DNA from: Streptomyces fildesensis
GTDB lineage: Bacteria; Actinomycetota; Actinomycetes; Streptomycetales; Streptomycetaceae
DNA length: 64,000 bases
Assembly: GCF_016107395.1 (NCBI RefSeq)
Contig: NZ_JAAIKO010000013.1
Location: forward strand, 1 to 64,000
Direction of reading: 5' to 3'
Part shown: positions 50,542 to 59,537 of the stretch, one piece after another
Numbering within the stretch: position 1 is the first letter of the stretch
Layout of the letters: every line of letters starts with the position of its first letter
Made by a program: the position numbers and the translations under genes
Notes under the pieces: generated by a model
Seen by the model: the letters and a program-made list of their open reading frames with translations, nothing else
Told to the model about the DNA's origin: nothing
The model's database searches: none

Positions 50542-50979
50542 GTGGTGACCACCGACTGGAAGAGCGATCTGCGGCAGCGCGGCTACCGGCTGACCCCGCA
50601 GCGGCAGCTTGTCCTGGAGGCCGTGGACGCTCTGGAGCACGCGACTCCGGACGAGCTGCTCACCGAGGTGCGTAAGACCGCCTCCGGGATCAACATCTCC
50701 ACCGTCTACCGGACGCTGGAGCTGCTGGAGGAGCTGGGCCTGGTCAGTCACGCCCACCTCGGACACGGCGCCCCGACGTACCACCTCGCGGACCGGCACC
50801 ACCACATGCACCTGGTGTGCCGGGACTGCGGCTCCGTCACCGAGGCCGAGGTGACGCTCGCCGCGCCGCTCACCGAGGGACTGCGCGAGGCGTTCGGCTT
50901 CGAGACGGACATGAAGCACTTCGCGATCTTCGGCCGCTGCGCCGCCTGCACCGCGAAGGCTTCCGCCGCCGAGTCGTAG
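50542..50979 (+). CDS. Fur family metalloregulator
   Basis: A 145-residue regulator. The winged helix is RLTPQRQLVLEAVDALEHAT to INISTVYRTLELLEELGLV; the hinge metal site has HHHMHLVCRDCG and the structural zinc site CAAC (GRCAACTAK). I cannot tell from the sequence whether it senses iron, zinc, nickel or peroxide. It is followed ten bases later by ygfZ, which acts in Fe-S repair, so an iron- or redox-linked role is plausible. Starts at GTG 50542 or 50545. Confidence 0.9.
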   Translation: MVTTDWKSDLRQRGYRLTPQRQLVLEAVDALEHATPDELLTEVRKTASGINISTVYRTLELLEELGLVSHAHLGHGAPTYHLADRHHHMHLVCRDCGSVTEAEVTLAAPLTEGLREAFGFETDMKHFAIFGRCAACTAKASAAES

Positions 50980-50989
50980 GCTTATCGCC

Positions 50990-51967
50990 ATGACCGTCAT
51001 GTCGAAGAGTCCTTTGCTGTCGCTTCCCGGTGCCGTCCCCGCAGAGGGGCCGGACGAGGGTGTCGCCGGGCACTACGGCGATCTGTTCCGTGAACAGCGG
51101 GCGCTCGCCGACGGGACGGGCTTCGTGGACCTGTCGCACCGCGGTGTCCTCACCGTCAGTGGCGAGGACCGTCTCGCCTGGCTGCACCTGCTGATCACCC
51201 AGCACGTCGAGCAGCTTCCCGCCCACCACGCCACCGAGGCGCTGGTCCTCACCGCGCACGGGCACATCGAGCACGCGCTCTACCTCGTGGACGACGGCAC
51301 GACGACCTGGATCCACGTGGAGCCCGGCACGCAGGGCGCCCTGCTCGCCTACCTGGAGAGCATGAAGTTCTTCTACAAGGTCGAGGCGGCCGACGCGTCG
51401 GAGCAGTACGCGGTCGTCTATCTGCCCGCGGGCGCCATCACGGCCGTCCCGGAGGGCTGGGCCGTCCGGGAGACCTCGTACGGCCGGGACGTCTTCGTGC
51501 CGCGCGCCGAGCTGGAGTCCTTCGCGGCCGGCGCGGGCCGGCCGATCGGGTCGCTGTCGCTGGAGGCGCTGCGGATCGAGGCGCACCGGCCGCGGCTGGG
51601 CCTGGAGACCGACCACCGCACCATTCCGCACGAGCTGGGCTGGCTGGAGACCGCCGTCCACCTGCAGAAGGGCTGCTACCGGGGCCAGGAGACGGTCGCC
51701 CGGGTGCACAACCTGGGCAAGCCCCCGCGCCGTCTGGTCTTCCTGCACCTGGACGGCAGCGAGGTGAAGCTCCCGCCGCACGGCTCCCCGGTCCGGATCG
51801 CCTCCGAGGGCGAGGAGAGCCGGCAGATCGGCTTCGTCACGTCCTCCGCCCGGCACTGGGAGCTGGGCCCGATCGCGCTGGCCCTGGTGAAGCGCAACAC
51901 GGCGGCGGACGCGACGCTGCTGGCCGACACGACGGTCGCGTCGCAGGAGATCGTCGTAGCGCCGTAG
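50990..51967 (+). CDS. YgfZ-like folate-binding protein
   Basis: A 325-residue glycine-cleavage T-protein-like protein. The YgfZ signature KGCYRGQETVAR is present, with the Cys needed for function. YgfZ uses folate to maintain certain Fe-S enzymes, such as tRNA methylthiotransferase. Start at 50990; ATG 50999 is possible. It is probably cotranscribed with the Fur-type regulator. Confidence 0.9.
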   Translation: MTVMSKSPLLSLPGAVPAEGPDEGVAGHYGDLFREQRALADGTGFVDLSHRGVLTVSGEDRLAWLHLLITQHVEQLPAHHATEALVLTAHGHIEHALYLVDDGTTTWIHVEPGTQGALLAYLESMKFFYKVEAADASEQYAVVYLPAGAITAVPEGWAVRETSYGRDVFVPRAELESFAAGAGRPIGSLSLEALRIEAHRPRLGLETDHRTIPHELGWLETAVHLQKGCYRGQETVARVHNLGKPPRRLVFLHLDGSEVKLPPHGSPVRIASEGEESRQIGFVTSSARHWELGPIALALVKRNTAADATLLADTTVASQEIVVAP

Positions 51968-52015
51968 TCCCCTGCGATGACCGCCGCGATGACGCCGCGG
52001 TGACCGCCGCGGCGA

Positions 52016-52441
52016 TCAGATGTCGATGACCAGGGTGAACGGGCCGTCGTTCGTCAGCGAGACCTTCATGTCCGCGCCGAACCGGCCCGTTTCCACGTCC
52101 GCGCCCAGCGCGCGCAGCTGCTTCACCACCTCGTCGACGAGCGGCTCGGCGATCTCGCCGGGCGCGGCGGCGTTCCAGGTGGGGCGGCGCCCCTTACGGG
52201 CGTCACCGTAAAGCGTGAACTGGCTGATGACGAGCAGCGGGCCGCCGATGTCCGAGCAGGACTTCTCGTCCGGCAGGATGCGCAGGCTCCACAACTTGCG
52301 GGCCAGCTGCGCCGCCTTCTCCGGGGTGTCGTCGTGCGTCACCCCCACCAGAACGCACAATCCCGGCCCGGTGATCGACCCGACCGTCTCTCCGCCGACC
52401 ACGACACTCGCTTCACTGACCCGTTGGGCAACCGCTCGCAT
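52016..52441 (-). CDS. dtd: D-aminoacyl-tRNA deacylase
   Basis: A 141-residue DTD. Both active-site motifs are present: SQFTLYGDARKGRRP and the Gly-cisPro element NDGPFTLVID. It removes D-amino acids (and Gly from tRNA-Ala) from mischarged tRNAs. It is divergent from rsiG, with a 198-base gap in which I see no other gene. Confidence 0.95.
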   Translation of the reverse strand: MRAVAQRVSEASVVVGGETVGSITGPGLCVLVGVTHDDTPEKAAQLARKLWSLRILPDEKSCSDIGGPLLVISQFTLYGDARKGRRPTWNAAAPGEIAEPLVDEVVKQLRALGADVETGRFGADMKVSLTNDGPFTLVIDI

Positions 52442-52639
52442 ACGGGCATTGTCCCGTGCATGTGCCAACACCACTCGCACGGGTGAGGGGGCGCACGCGA
52501 CCGCAGGTCGTACGCCCGGTTGGACGCCAAGCACGCCCGCCGTCGGGGCCGTTCGGGTGCAGAGTCGCTGCGGGGTGTCCGCAGGCAGTGGGACCATCGG
52601 AACCTGGGCGGCTCCGGCCGCGACGAGGGGACGACAGGC

Positions 52640-53272
52640 ATGACCACACCCGGCGCTGGAGAGACATCCGGTACCACCGCACCGATCGCACCGACCGCGC
52701 CCATCGAGAAGGGCCATCACATGCTGAAGGCCGACGCACTGGGGCCGCGGCCCCCGGGTCCGCGCAGCCCGCTCGCCGCGGACGTCCCGGAGCCCGAGAT
52801 GGGGGCGCTGGGCCTCGGCGCCCTGCGCACCCTGCGACGCGACGCGCAGCAGGAGGAGGCGGATCTGTCGTATGTGCGCCGACTGCTGCACGGCCGGATC
52901 GACATCCTGCGGGCGGAGCTGGGGCGCCGCACGGCGCCGGACGCTCCGCTGCTGGACCGGCTGCCGGAGATCCTGACCGACGCGCCGTCCCTGCACCGCT
53001 CCTCCGCCCGGCACGTGACGCTGGGCACGCCGCTCACCGAGCGGGTCCGGCGGCTGGCCGAGGAGATGCTCTCCGAGGTCGAACTGTCGGACCTCGACGC
53101 CCGGACGGACCAGGACCTGCACGAGGGAATGGGGCGCCTCGTCCGCCATGAGCAGCAGGTCTCCCGGCGCCGGCAGACCCTCCAGCGGACGGTCGACGGC
53201 TGCAGCGCGGAGATCACCCGCCGATACCGTGACGGGGAAGCAAGCGTGGACGACCTGCTCGCCGAGGGCTGA
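52640..53272 (+). CDS. rsiG: c-di-GMP-dependent anti-sigma factor RsiG
   Basis: A 210-residue protein forming an antiparallel helical pair. Streptomyces RsiG binds c-di-GMP through two copies of E-x3-S-x2-R-x3-Q-x3-D. The second copy is perfect: Glu171, Ser175, Arg178, Gln182, Asp186. The first reads Glu73, Ser77, Arg80, His84, Asp88, with His in place of Gln. With c-di-GMP, RsiG holds sigma-WhiG and blocks sporulation. ATG 52640 has GAGGGG nine bases upstream. Its place between dtd and the asparaginase gene agrees with the known locus. Confidence 0.88.
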   Translation: MTTPGAGETSGTTAPIAPTAPIEKGHHMLKADALGPRPPGPRSPLAADVPEPEMGALGLGALRTLRRDAQQEEADLSYVRRLLHGRIDILRAELGRRTAPDAPLLDRLPEILTDAPSLHRSSARHVTLGTPLTERVRRLAEEMLSEVELSDLDARTDQDLHEGMGRLVRHEQQVSRRRQTLQRTVDGCSAEITRRYRDGEASVDDLLAEG

Positions 53273-53354
53273 CGGCGATGACGACCGGTCAACCGCAGCG
53301 GCAGGCCAGGACCCGGGTCAGGACCCGGGCCGGGGCGCGAACCGGGGCGCGGGC

Positions 53355-54311
53355 TTGAGCGCGGTGGAGCGTCCCCATCCGGTGCTGGCGGAAGTCGTCC
53401 GGTCGGGCTTCGTGGAGGGGCTGCACCGCGGCTCGCTGGTCGTGCTGGACGCGGACGGCCGCGTCGGGCCGACGCTCGGCGACGTGACGTCGCCGGTCTT
53501 CCCCCGGTCGTGCAACAAGCCGATGCAGGCGGCGGCGATGCTGCGGGCCGGGGTCGGTCTGGACGGCGAACTGCTGGCGCTCGCCGCGGCCAGCCACTCG
53601 GGCGAGCCGTTCCATGTGGAGGGCGTACGGAAGATCCTGGCGGGCGCGGGCCTGACGGAGTCGGCGCTGCGCAATCCCCCGGACCTGCCGCTGGACGTCG
53701 AGGCGGCGGAACAGTGGCTGCGGGACGGCGGCGGCCGCGAGCGGATCCTCATGAACTGTTCCGGCAAGCACGCCGCGATGCTCGCCGCCTGTGTGGTCAA
53801 CGGCTGGCCCCTGGAGACGTATCCGGACCCCGGCCACCCCTTGCAACGCCTGGTGCTGGACGTGTTGGGCGACCTGAGCGGCGAACCGGTCGAGCGGGTG
53901 GGCGTCGACGGCTGTGGGGCGCCGGTCGCGGCGCTGAGCCTCACCGGGCTGGCGCGGGCGTTCGCCCGCTGCGTCGGCGCACCGGAGGGCACCCCCGAGC
54001 GGAAGGTCGCCGACGCGATGCGGGCCCACCCCGAGTACGTCGCGGGCACCCGGCGGGCGGACACCTGGCTGATGCGGGAAGTCCCGGGCGTACTCGCCAA
54101 GGTGGGCGCGGAGTCGGTCCAGGCGGTGGCGCTGCCGGACGGCCGGGCGCTGGCGTTCAAGGTCGACGACGGGAGCAGACGGGCGCTCGGGCCGGTGCTG
54201 GCAAGGGCGTTGGAGCTGCTGGGAGTGGATTCGCCGGTGCTCGCCCGGATCGCCGACTCGCCGCTGCTGGGCGGCGGGGAACGGGTCGGCGAGGTGCGCG
54301 CGGTCTTCTGA
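53355..54311 (+). CDS. Asparaginase, PF06089 type
   Basis: A 318-residue enzyme of the actinobacterial/plant-microbe asparaginase II family. Hallmarks are FPRSCNKPMQAAAML, AAASHSGEPFHVEGV and MNCSGKHAAMLAACV. It hydrolyses asparagine to aspartate and ammonia. The start is unsure: TTG 53355 is used, GTG 53364 is close; neither has a strong ribosome site. Confidence 0.88.
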   Translation: MSAVERPHPVLAEVVRSGFVEGLHRGSLVVLDADGRVGPTLGDVTSPVFPRSCNKPMQAAAMLRAGVGLDGELLALAAASHSGEPFHVEGVRKILAGAGLTESALRNPPDLPLDVEAAEQWLRDGGGRERILMNCSGKHAAMLAACVVNGWPLETYPDPGHPLQRLVLDVLGDLSGEPVERVGVDGCGAPVAALSLTGLARAFARCVGAPEGTPERKVADAMRAHPEYVAGTRRADTWLMREVPGVLAKVGAESVQAVALPDGRALAFKVDDGSRRALGPVLARALELLGVDSPVLARIADSPLLGGGERVGEVRAVF

Positions 54312-54433
54312 GGCCCGGCGGGCCAACGACGGGACGGCCGCGTCGCGCCCGGCGCACCGGTGGTCACGTCAATCGCCCCTCCTCCGCGGAAAATCCGGAT
54401 GCGCGTCACCCCGCCTCCGCATACGTTCGAGAG

Positions 54434-55678
54434 ATGAGCCCCGACCTCCGCACCCTCGCCGCATCGGATCTGCCGGAATGGCTGCGCGCGCTGAACAACG
54501 CGTTCCTGATGCCGCCGACCGTCACCCCGGAGGAGGTCACCGCCCGCAGGCCGGGGATCGACCTGGAACGCACCCAGGGCGTGTTCGACGAGGGCCGCTG
54601 CGTGGCCACCTTCCGCAGCATGCCGCGTGAGCTCACCGCGCCGGGCGGCGAGTTGCTCGCCGCCAGTGCCGTCACCAACGTCTCGGTCACCGCGACGCAC
54701 CGCAGACGCGGCCTGCTGACCCGCATGATGTCCCGCGACCTGACGGACGCCAAGGAGCGCGGCGAGGCGGTGGCGATCCTGATCGCCGCCGAGTACCCGA
54801 TCTACGGCCGCTACGGCTTCGGCCCGGCGACGTGGATCAACGAGTGGGACGTCGACGTCCCCCGGTCCGGTCTCGACCGCCGCTGGGCGGGGCCCGCCGA
54901 GGGCAGGGTCGACCTGATGACGCCCGCCGAGATCCGCAAGATCGGCCCCGAACTCCATGAGCGGGTCCGGCGGCTGACGCCCGGGGCGATCGACCGCACC
55001 GACCGGTGGTGGGACATGGACACCGGCCTGCTGACGTTCCCGTCCATGCCCTGGAAGGAACCCTTCTACGCGGTGTACCGGGACGCCTCCGGCCAGGTCG
55101 ACGGCCTGGCCACGTACTCGATCACGGACCACCGGTGGTCGAACAAGTTCCCCAGGGTGACGCTGGAGACGGGCAAGCTGATCGCGGCCTCCCCGGCCGC
55201 CGAGCTCGCGCTGTGGCGTTATCTGTTCTCCGTCGACTGGGTCACCGAGCTGAAGTCCGGCTATCGCGCCCCCGACGACATCATGCCCCTGCTGCTCGGC
55301 GACCCGCGCTCCGCCAAGGTCGAGACGAACGCCGACTTCATGTGGCTCCGGGTCCTCGACACCCCGCGCGCCCTGGAGGCCCGCACCTACACCGGCGCCG
55401 GTTCCCTCGTCCTGGACCTGCACGACGCCGCGGACCTGGCCGGCGGCCGCTTCCGCCTGGAGACGGACGCCGACGGCAGGGCCACCTGCACCCCGACCCG
55501 TGACGACGCCGATCTCTCCTTCGACATCGCCGAGCTGGGAACGCTGTACCTGGGCGACGAGTCCGTCCTGCGGCTGACCGCCCTGGGCCGCGTCACCGAG
55601 GAACGCCCCGGTGCGGCAACCCGCGCGGACACCCTCTTCCGCACCCCCCGCCGCCCCTGGACCCCGGACGGCTTCTGA
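54434..55678 (+). CDS. Eis-like GNAT acetyltransferase
   Basis: A 414-residue protein with the Eis three-part build: N-terminal GNAT domain with VTNVSVTATHRRRGLLTRMM (acetyl-CoA site), a second degenerate GNAT domain, and a C-terminal SCP2-like domain ending in RTPRRPWTPDGF, whose C-terminal carboxylate is catalytic in Eis. Eis proteins acetylate amines on aminoglycosides, peptides or proteins; the substrate here is unknown. Confidence 0.88.
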   Translation: MSPDLRTLAASDLPEWLRALNNAFLMPPTVTPEEVTARRPGIDLERTQGVFDEGRCVATFRSMPRELTAPGGELLAASAVTNVSVTATHRRRGLLTRMMSRDLTDAKERGEAVAILIAAEYPIYGRYGFGPATWINEWDVDVPRSGLDRRWAGPAEGRVDLMTPAEIRKIGPELHERVRRLTPGAIDRTDRWWDMDTGLLTFPSMPWKEPFYAVYRDASGQVDGLATYSITDHRWSNKFPRVTLETGKLIAASPAAELALWRYLFSVDWVTELKSGYRAPDDIMPLLLGDPRSAKVETNADFMWLRVLDTPRALEARTYTGAGSLVLDLHDAADLAGGRFRLETDADGRATCTPTRDDADLSFDIAELGTLYLGDESVLRLTALGRVTEERPGAATRADTLFRTPRRPWTPDGF

Positions 55679-55701
55679 CCGCCGGGCCCCGCGGGGGCGG
55701 C

Positions 55702-55860
55702 CTACTGCGCCATCAGGATCGCGATCCCGGTGAGCGCGATGCAGGTGTAGGTGGTGCCCCGGTCCTTGCGGTCAAGGGCGATCAGTCCGAAGACGACAGC
55801 CCAGGCGGCGCCGTACCTCCACTGGACGAACTGCTCGAAAGCGAATCCGAGAACGGGCAT
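55702..55860 (-). CDS. 52-residue small membrane protein
   Basis: A short gene with an excellent ribosome site (AAGGAGGG seven bases before ATG 55860). The product has two hydrophobic stretches (GAAWAVVFGLIAL and YTCIALTGIAILMAQ) separated by DRKDRGTT. I recognise no family. It is divergent from the GntR gene, and the operator-like repeats lie between them. Confidence 0.65.
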   Translation of the reverse strand: MPVLGFAFEQFVQWRYGAAWAVVFGLIALDRKDRGTTYTCIALTGIAILMAQ

Positions 55861-55961
55861 GGCAGGTCCCTCCTTCGTGGCGCTGAGCGGTGGCAGAAGG
55901 CGGGTGGTGGCGGTATGTCCCGTACGCCGTTGGACGGTTGATGACGCTGACCCCCGTTGCG

Positions 55962-56070
55962 TCAACTTCGACAACTCATCTGCAAGTCGGAAGTCGACTG
56001 AGCTACTACTTCGTGTTTTCCCCAGTTGACTGAGATCCACAAACTCGAGTCAGTCAACTCCCATAAGTTG
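55962..56070. promoter_or_regulatory. Cluster of AGTTGA/TCAACT half-sites
   Basis: A perfect 10-bp inverted repeat AGTTGACTGA (56024-56033) and TCAGTCAACT (56050-56059), a second inverted pair CAACT/AGTTG (56055-56070), and further TCAACT/CAACT copies at 55962 and 55972. It covers the promoter of the GntR gene, so autoregulation is likely. Confidence 0.65.
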
Positions 56071-56094
56071 ATGGAGAGTTGTAGCCTGGAATGC

Positions 56095-57003
56095 ATGAGT
56101 CCGACAAGCTCGGGGCATGATGGCGCGGTGCCGCCCTTTCGGCGCATCGCGAATGAACTACGTGCCGAGATGGACAGCGGGGTGCTGGCCGCCGGCGATC
56201 AGATCCCGACCCAGGACGCCCTGAGCAGGCGGTTCAAGGTGTCCCGGGCCACCGTTCAACGGGCCCTGGACGAGCTCCGCAAGGGCGACTACATCGACTC
56301 CCAGCGCGGCCGGGGGTCGTACGTCCTGCGCGGTGGGACCTCGTCCCGGCCGGACCACGAGGGGCGGTCGCATTCGGGGCCCGGTCCGGCGGGGGTCGAG
56401 CTGGCCGAGCATCTCGAAGCCGCGTTCCGCGAGCCCCGGGTCACCCTGGACTCCTTCTCGCTCACCGCGGAGACGCTGAACTCGGCGTTGCAGGGCCCGA
56501 TCCGGAGCATCCAGGCAGCTGAGATCGACCCTCCGCAGTCCGTGGCGGTGCGGCTGCTGCTGCCGGAGCCGGGCGCCCAGCTGGCCGTTCCGCGGCTCGT
56601 CGGCGACCCGGGGGACGGGCGCCCGCTGGAGCGGCTGCGGCGGCTGGCGCAGAGCCACGCAACCGGCCTGCAGAGCTCCGTCGGCCGGCTGAAGGACCTG
56701 GGCCTGGTGACCGAGGTGTCCGTCGAGATCAGATCCGTGAAGGTCAGCCCGGTGAACAAGCTCTACCTGCTCAACGGGACGGAAGCGCTCTTCGGCTACT
56801 ACAAGGTTGTCGAGCGCACCGTGTCCTACCGCGGGGAGGACATGGAGATCTATGACTTCCTGGGGCTCGGGGCCACCCTCTTCCACTACTCCGCGGCCGG
56901 GGCGGGACCCGACCCGTACAGCGCCGAATACGTGAGGCGGTCGCAGGATTGGTTCGATTCCATCTGGTCAACCATTGCCGAGCCGTTGAGACTCTTCGAG
57001 TGA
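56095..57003 (+). CDS. GntR family regulator with uncommon C-terminal domain
   Basis: A 302-residue regulator. The GntR winged helix spans about residues 15-75 (FRRIANELRAEMDSGVLAAG, DALSRRFKVSRATVQRALDE). The C-terminal 200 residues do not look like FCD or UTRA domains; VRLLLPEPGAQLAVPRLVGD onwards may be a PLD-like or nucleotide-binding fold (uncertain). ATG 56071 is a second start choice. Its stop overlaps the HAD gene's start (GTGA). Confidence 0.82.
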   Translation: MSPTSSGHDGAVPPFRRIANELRAEMDSGVLAAGDQIPTQDALSRRFKVSRATVQRALDELRKGDYIDSQRGRGSYVLRGGTSSRPDHEGRSHSGPGPAGVELAEHLEAAFREPRVTLDSFSLTAETLNSALQGPIRSIQAAEIDPPQSVAVRLLLPEPGAQLAVPRLVGDPGDGRPLERLRRLAQSHATGLQSSVGRLKDLGLVTEVSVEIRSVKVSPVNKLYLLNGTEALFGYYKVVERTVSYRGEDMEIYDFLGLGATLFHYSAAGAGPDPYSAEYVRRSQDWFDSIWSTIAEPLRLFE

Positions 57004-57734
57004 CCTTCCGCCCGTCCTCCGCCGTTGGCCGGCGGGCCCGTCGAGAACTCATAGCCGCCGCTGGATGTGTGCTGTTCGATTTCGACGGTCCGCTGGCCAG
57101 CCTCTTCGGCAACCACAAGGCGCACGAGGTGGCCCGCGTCCTGCGGCGCAGTATCGACAGCTGGGGGCTGGCACCACCGTTGAGCGACCCGGACAACCCG
57201 CTCCAGGTGCTGCGGGACACGGCGCGGGCCTACGAGGGCACTCCTTCGGCCCATCGGGTCGCCGAACTGGACCGGCTCCTCACCACGGAGGAGATCCGGG
57301 CCGCCGGCTCCGCCGTGCCGACCGAACACGCGCACGAACTGGTCGTGTGGCTTGTCGGACACGGCAAGAAGGTCGCGGTGACGACCAACAACTCCGCCGC
57401 CGCGGCTAATCTGTATCTGAGGCGCATGGGGCTGGCCGAGTTCTTCGGCGCTCATGTGCACGGGCGGCTCGGAGACACCCTCCTGATGAAGCCCGATCCG
57501 TCCTGCCTTAAAGAGGCGATGCGGACTACGGGTGCACGGGCTCGCGACTGCCTGATGATCGGCGACTCCGCCGACGACTGCAGCGCGGCTCAAGGAGCCG
57601 GTGTCACCTTCCTTGGCTATGCGAACGACGCCAGGAAGCAGCGGGAGCTGGAGGACGCCGGAGCCAGGCACATCACCGACGCGCTCGTGCACCTCTTCGA
57701 AGAGCGTCGGCAAGAAGAGCGCCGGCAACCGTAA
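57000..57734 (+). CDS. HAD family hydrolase
   Basis: A 244-residue phosphatase-type HAD protein. Motif I is LFDFDGPLA (Asp27 and Asp29), motif II VAVTTNNS, motif III the Lys of LLMKPDPS, motif IV MIGDSADDCSAA. A helical cap lies between I and II, as in phosphoglycolate phosphatase-like enzymes. It starts inside the stop of the GntR gene, so the two are translated together. Substrate is unknown. Confidence 0.88.
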   Translation: MTFRPSSAVGRRARRELIAAAGCVLFDFDGPLASLFGNHKAHEVARVLRRSIDSWGLAPPLSDPDNPLQVLRDTARAYEGTPSAHRVAELDRLLTTEEIRAAGSAVPTEHAHELVVWLVGHGKKVAVTTNNSAAAANLYLRRMGLAEFFGAHVHGRLGDTLLMKPDPSCLKEAMRTTGARARDCLMIGDSADDCSAAQGAGVTFLGYANDARKQRELEDAGARHITDALVHLFEERRQEERRQP

Positions 57735-57893
57735 CCGTGGTTCGTTAAGTGCGTACGGGGTCCGTTAAGGGTGACGTGGGACGGTGCTCGGCCACTACTG
57801 TCGACGCCACACACGCCGCGTGGGGCGGACGGTTCTCATCAGTATTTCTCATGAGCAGTTCTCCGACACCGTCAGACACAGCCTAGGAATCCG

Positions 57894-59006
57894 GTGACCA
57901 CGACGACAGTGGCGAGGCTCCGTCCCCCAGCGGGAACGGACCGGGTGGAGGGCCCCTTTCCGGGCTACCACAATGTGACCTACGCGGTCAGCCCGGACGC
58001 CGTGTCCCGGCCCGGCCTGCAGTTCCACCGGCTGAAGCTGCGTGAACCGAGGCCCGGGGTCTTCTGGTTCGACCTGCGGCTGTTCCCCTCGGAGGACCAG
58101 CTGATCTCCGCGCTCCAGGGCTGCATCCCGCATATCCCGCCGGTCGCCGTCATCGACGACCACATGTCCACCACGGTCTTCATCGAGGGCCGGACACTGG
58201 GCAGTCTGCGGAGCGCGAGCGGCGGCAGAACGGTGGCTGCGGGATTCCTCGACCAGATCGAGGAGCTGTTCCAGCACCTCGTGGCGTGCGACACCGCCCG
58301 GCTTCCGAAGGAACGGCTCCGCCTCTGCACCTGTGACGACCTGCCCCGTGCGGAGAGCTCCACCGGATTCCTGCGCCGGGTCGTGCACTTCACCCTCGAA
58401 CACGTCTACGCGCCCCACCGCGAGAGGTTCTCCGGCCTGCTGGCCGACCTCGACGTGCGCGAGGACGCGCTGAGCGCCTTCGAGGGCCGTCTGCCGGAAC
58501 TGACCCCGCGCTCGTTCCGTCTGCTCCACGGCGACCTGCACTGCGAGAATTTCATCGTGGACAGCGCCGACGCGCTGTGGACCATCGACTGGGAACTCGC
58601 CCTGATCGGCGATCCGCTGTACGACCTCGCCACGCATCTGCACCTCATGCGCTATCCGAGTGCGCAGCGGCGCGAGATGATCGCGCGCTGGCTGCGGGCG
58701 GTGGGGGAGGAGGCCGGGCGGGGGGCCGGTGAGGATCTGCCGCACTACCTGGCCTACAAGCGCGTCCAATCCGTCATCACGGACGTCATCCGTGGGGCGA
58801 CAGGTCTGGACGCCGCACTCGACTACGCGCAGCTGGGGCAGGTGGCCGCCGTCGTCGTGCGCGCGCTGCGGGACGCGCAGGAGCCACTGGGCCTGGACAA
58901 GGTCCCCTCCCGGGTGGCCGTGGAGGCCGCCTTCGAGGCGTGGCACAGCCGGCACGCCTCGCCCGTCACTGCAGGCCGAGGGCCATCCACTTGGCCGGGT
59001 CGGTGA
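57894..59006 (+). CDS. Aminoglycoside phosphotransferase-fold kinase
   Basis: A 370-residue small-molecule kinase. The catalytic loop is LLHGDLHCENFIV and the metal-binding Asp follows in TIDWELALIGDPLYDLATHL. The N-lobe is unusual and lacks an obvious P-loop. It follows the GntR-HAD pair by 160 bases. Whether it inactivates a drug or phosphorylates a metabolite cannot be told. Its last 40 bases overlap the convergent acetyltransferase gene. Confidence 0.85.
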   Translation: MTTTTVARLRPPAGTDRVEGPFPGYHNVTYAVSPDAVSRPGLQFHRLKLREPRPGVFWFDLRLFPSEDQLISALQGCIPHIPPVAVIDDHMSTTVFIEGRTLGSLRSASGGRTVAAGFLDQIEELFQHLVACDTARLPKERLRLCTCDDLPRAESSTGFLRRVVHFTLEHVYAPHRERFSGLLADLDVREDALSAFEGRLPELTPRSFRLLHGDLHCENFIVDSADALWTIDWELALIGDPLYDLATHLHLMRYPSAQRREMIARWLRAVGEEAGRGAGEDLPHYLAYKRVQSVITDVIRGATGLDAALDYAQLGQVAAVVVRALRDAQEPLGLDKVPSRVAVEAAFEAWHSRHASPVTAGRGPSTWPGR

Positions 59007-59388
59007 GCGGTTCGAAGCCGATCTTCGCGTAGACGCCGTGGGCGTCGGCGGTGGCGAGGAGGATGCGGCGCAGGCCGGAGGGGGCGAGGTGGTCGCGGAC
59101 GGCGGTCACCAGGGCGACGCCGAGGCCTTTGCCGCGGGTGGCCGGGTCGACGTAGACGTCGCAGAGCCAGGCGAAGGTGGTGTGGTCGGTGACGACACGG
59201 GCGTAGGCGAGCTGGGCGCCGGAGACGGTGTCGTAGAGGCCGAAGTTGAGTGAGTTCGCGATGGCGCTGTCCTGCTTCTCGCGGCTCCGGCCCAGCGCCC
59301 AGTAGGCGTCGGTGGAGAGCCAGTGGTGGATGCGGGCGGCATCCAGCCGGGCGGGGTCCGTCGAGATCTCATAGGTGTCGTCGTCCAT
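58966..59388 (-). CDS. GNAT family acetyltransferase
   Basis: A 140-residue GNAT protein with DVYVDPATRGKGLGVALVTA as acetyl-CoA loop and AHGVYAKIGFEPL near the end. It resembles the small YitI/ElaA-like stand-alone acetyltransferases. ATG 59388 is used; an upstream frame to 59460 is only a Pro-rich extension. Substrate unknown. Confidence 0.83.
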   Translation of the reverse strand: MDDDTYEISTDPARLDAARIHHWLSTDAYWALGRSREKQDSAIANSLNFGLYDTVSGAQLAYARVVTDHTTFAWLCDVYVDPATRGKGLGVALVTAVRDHLAPSGLRRILLATADAHGVYAKIGFEPLTDPAKWMALGLQ

Positions 59389-59537
59389 GGCGGCGAGGCT
59401 GCCAGGCGGGGGCGGTGGCGTCGACCCGATATCCGCGTCATCCGGGTCGGTGCCGCACATCGGTGCAGCGTTGCTTACCTATGCAGCGGAGAACTATTAA
59501 CTGGACCTTTACTGTCGTTGTGCGTCACGCTCGACGG

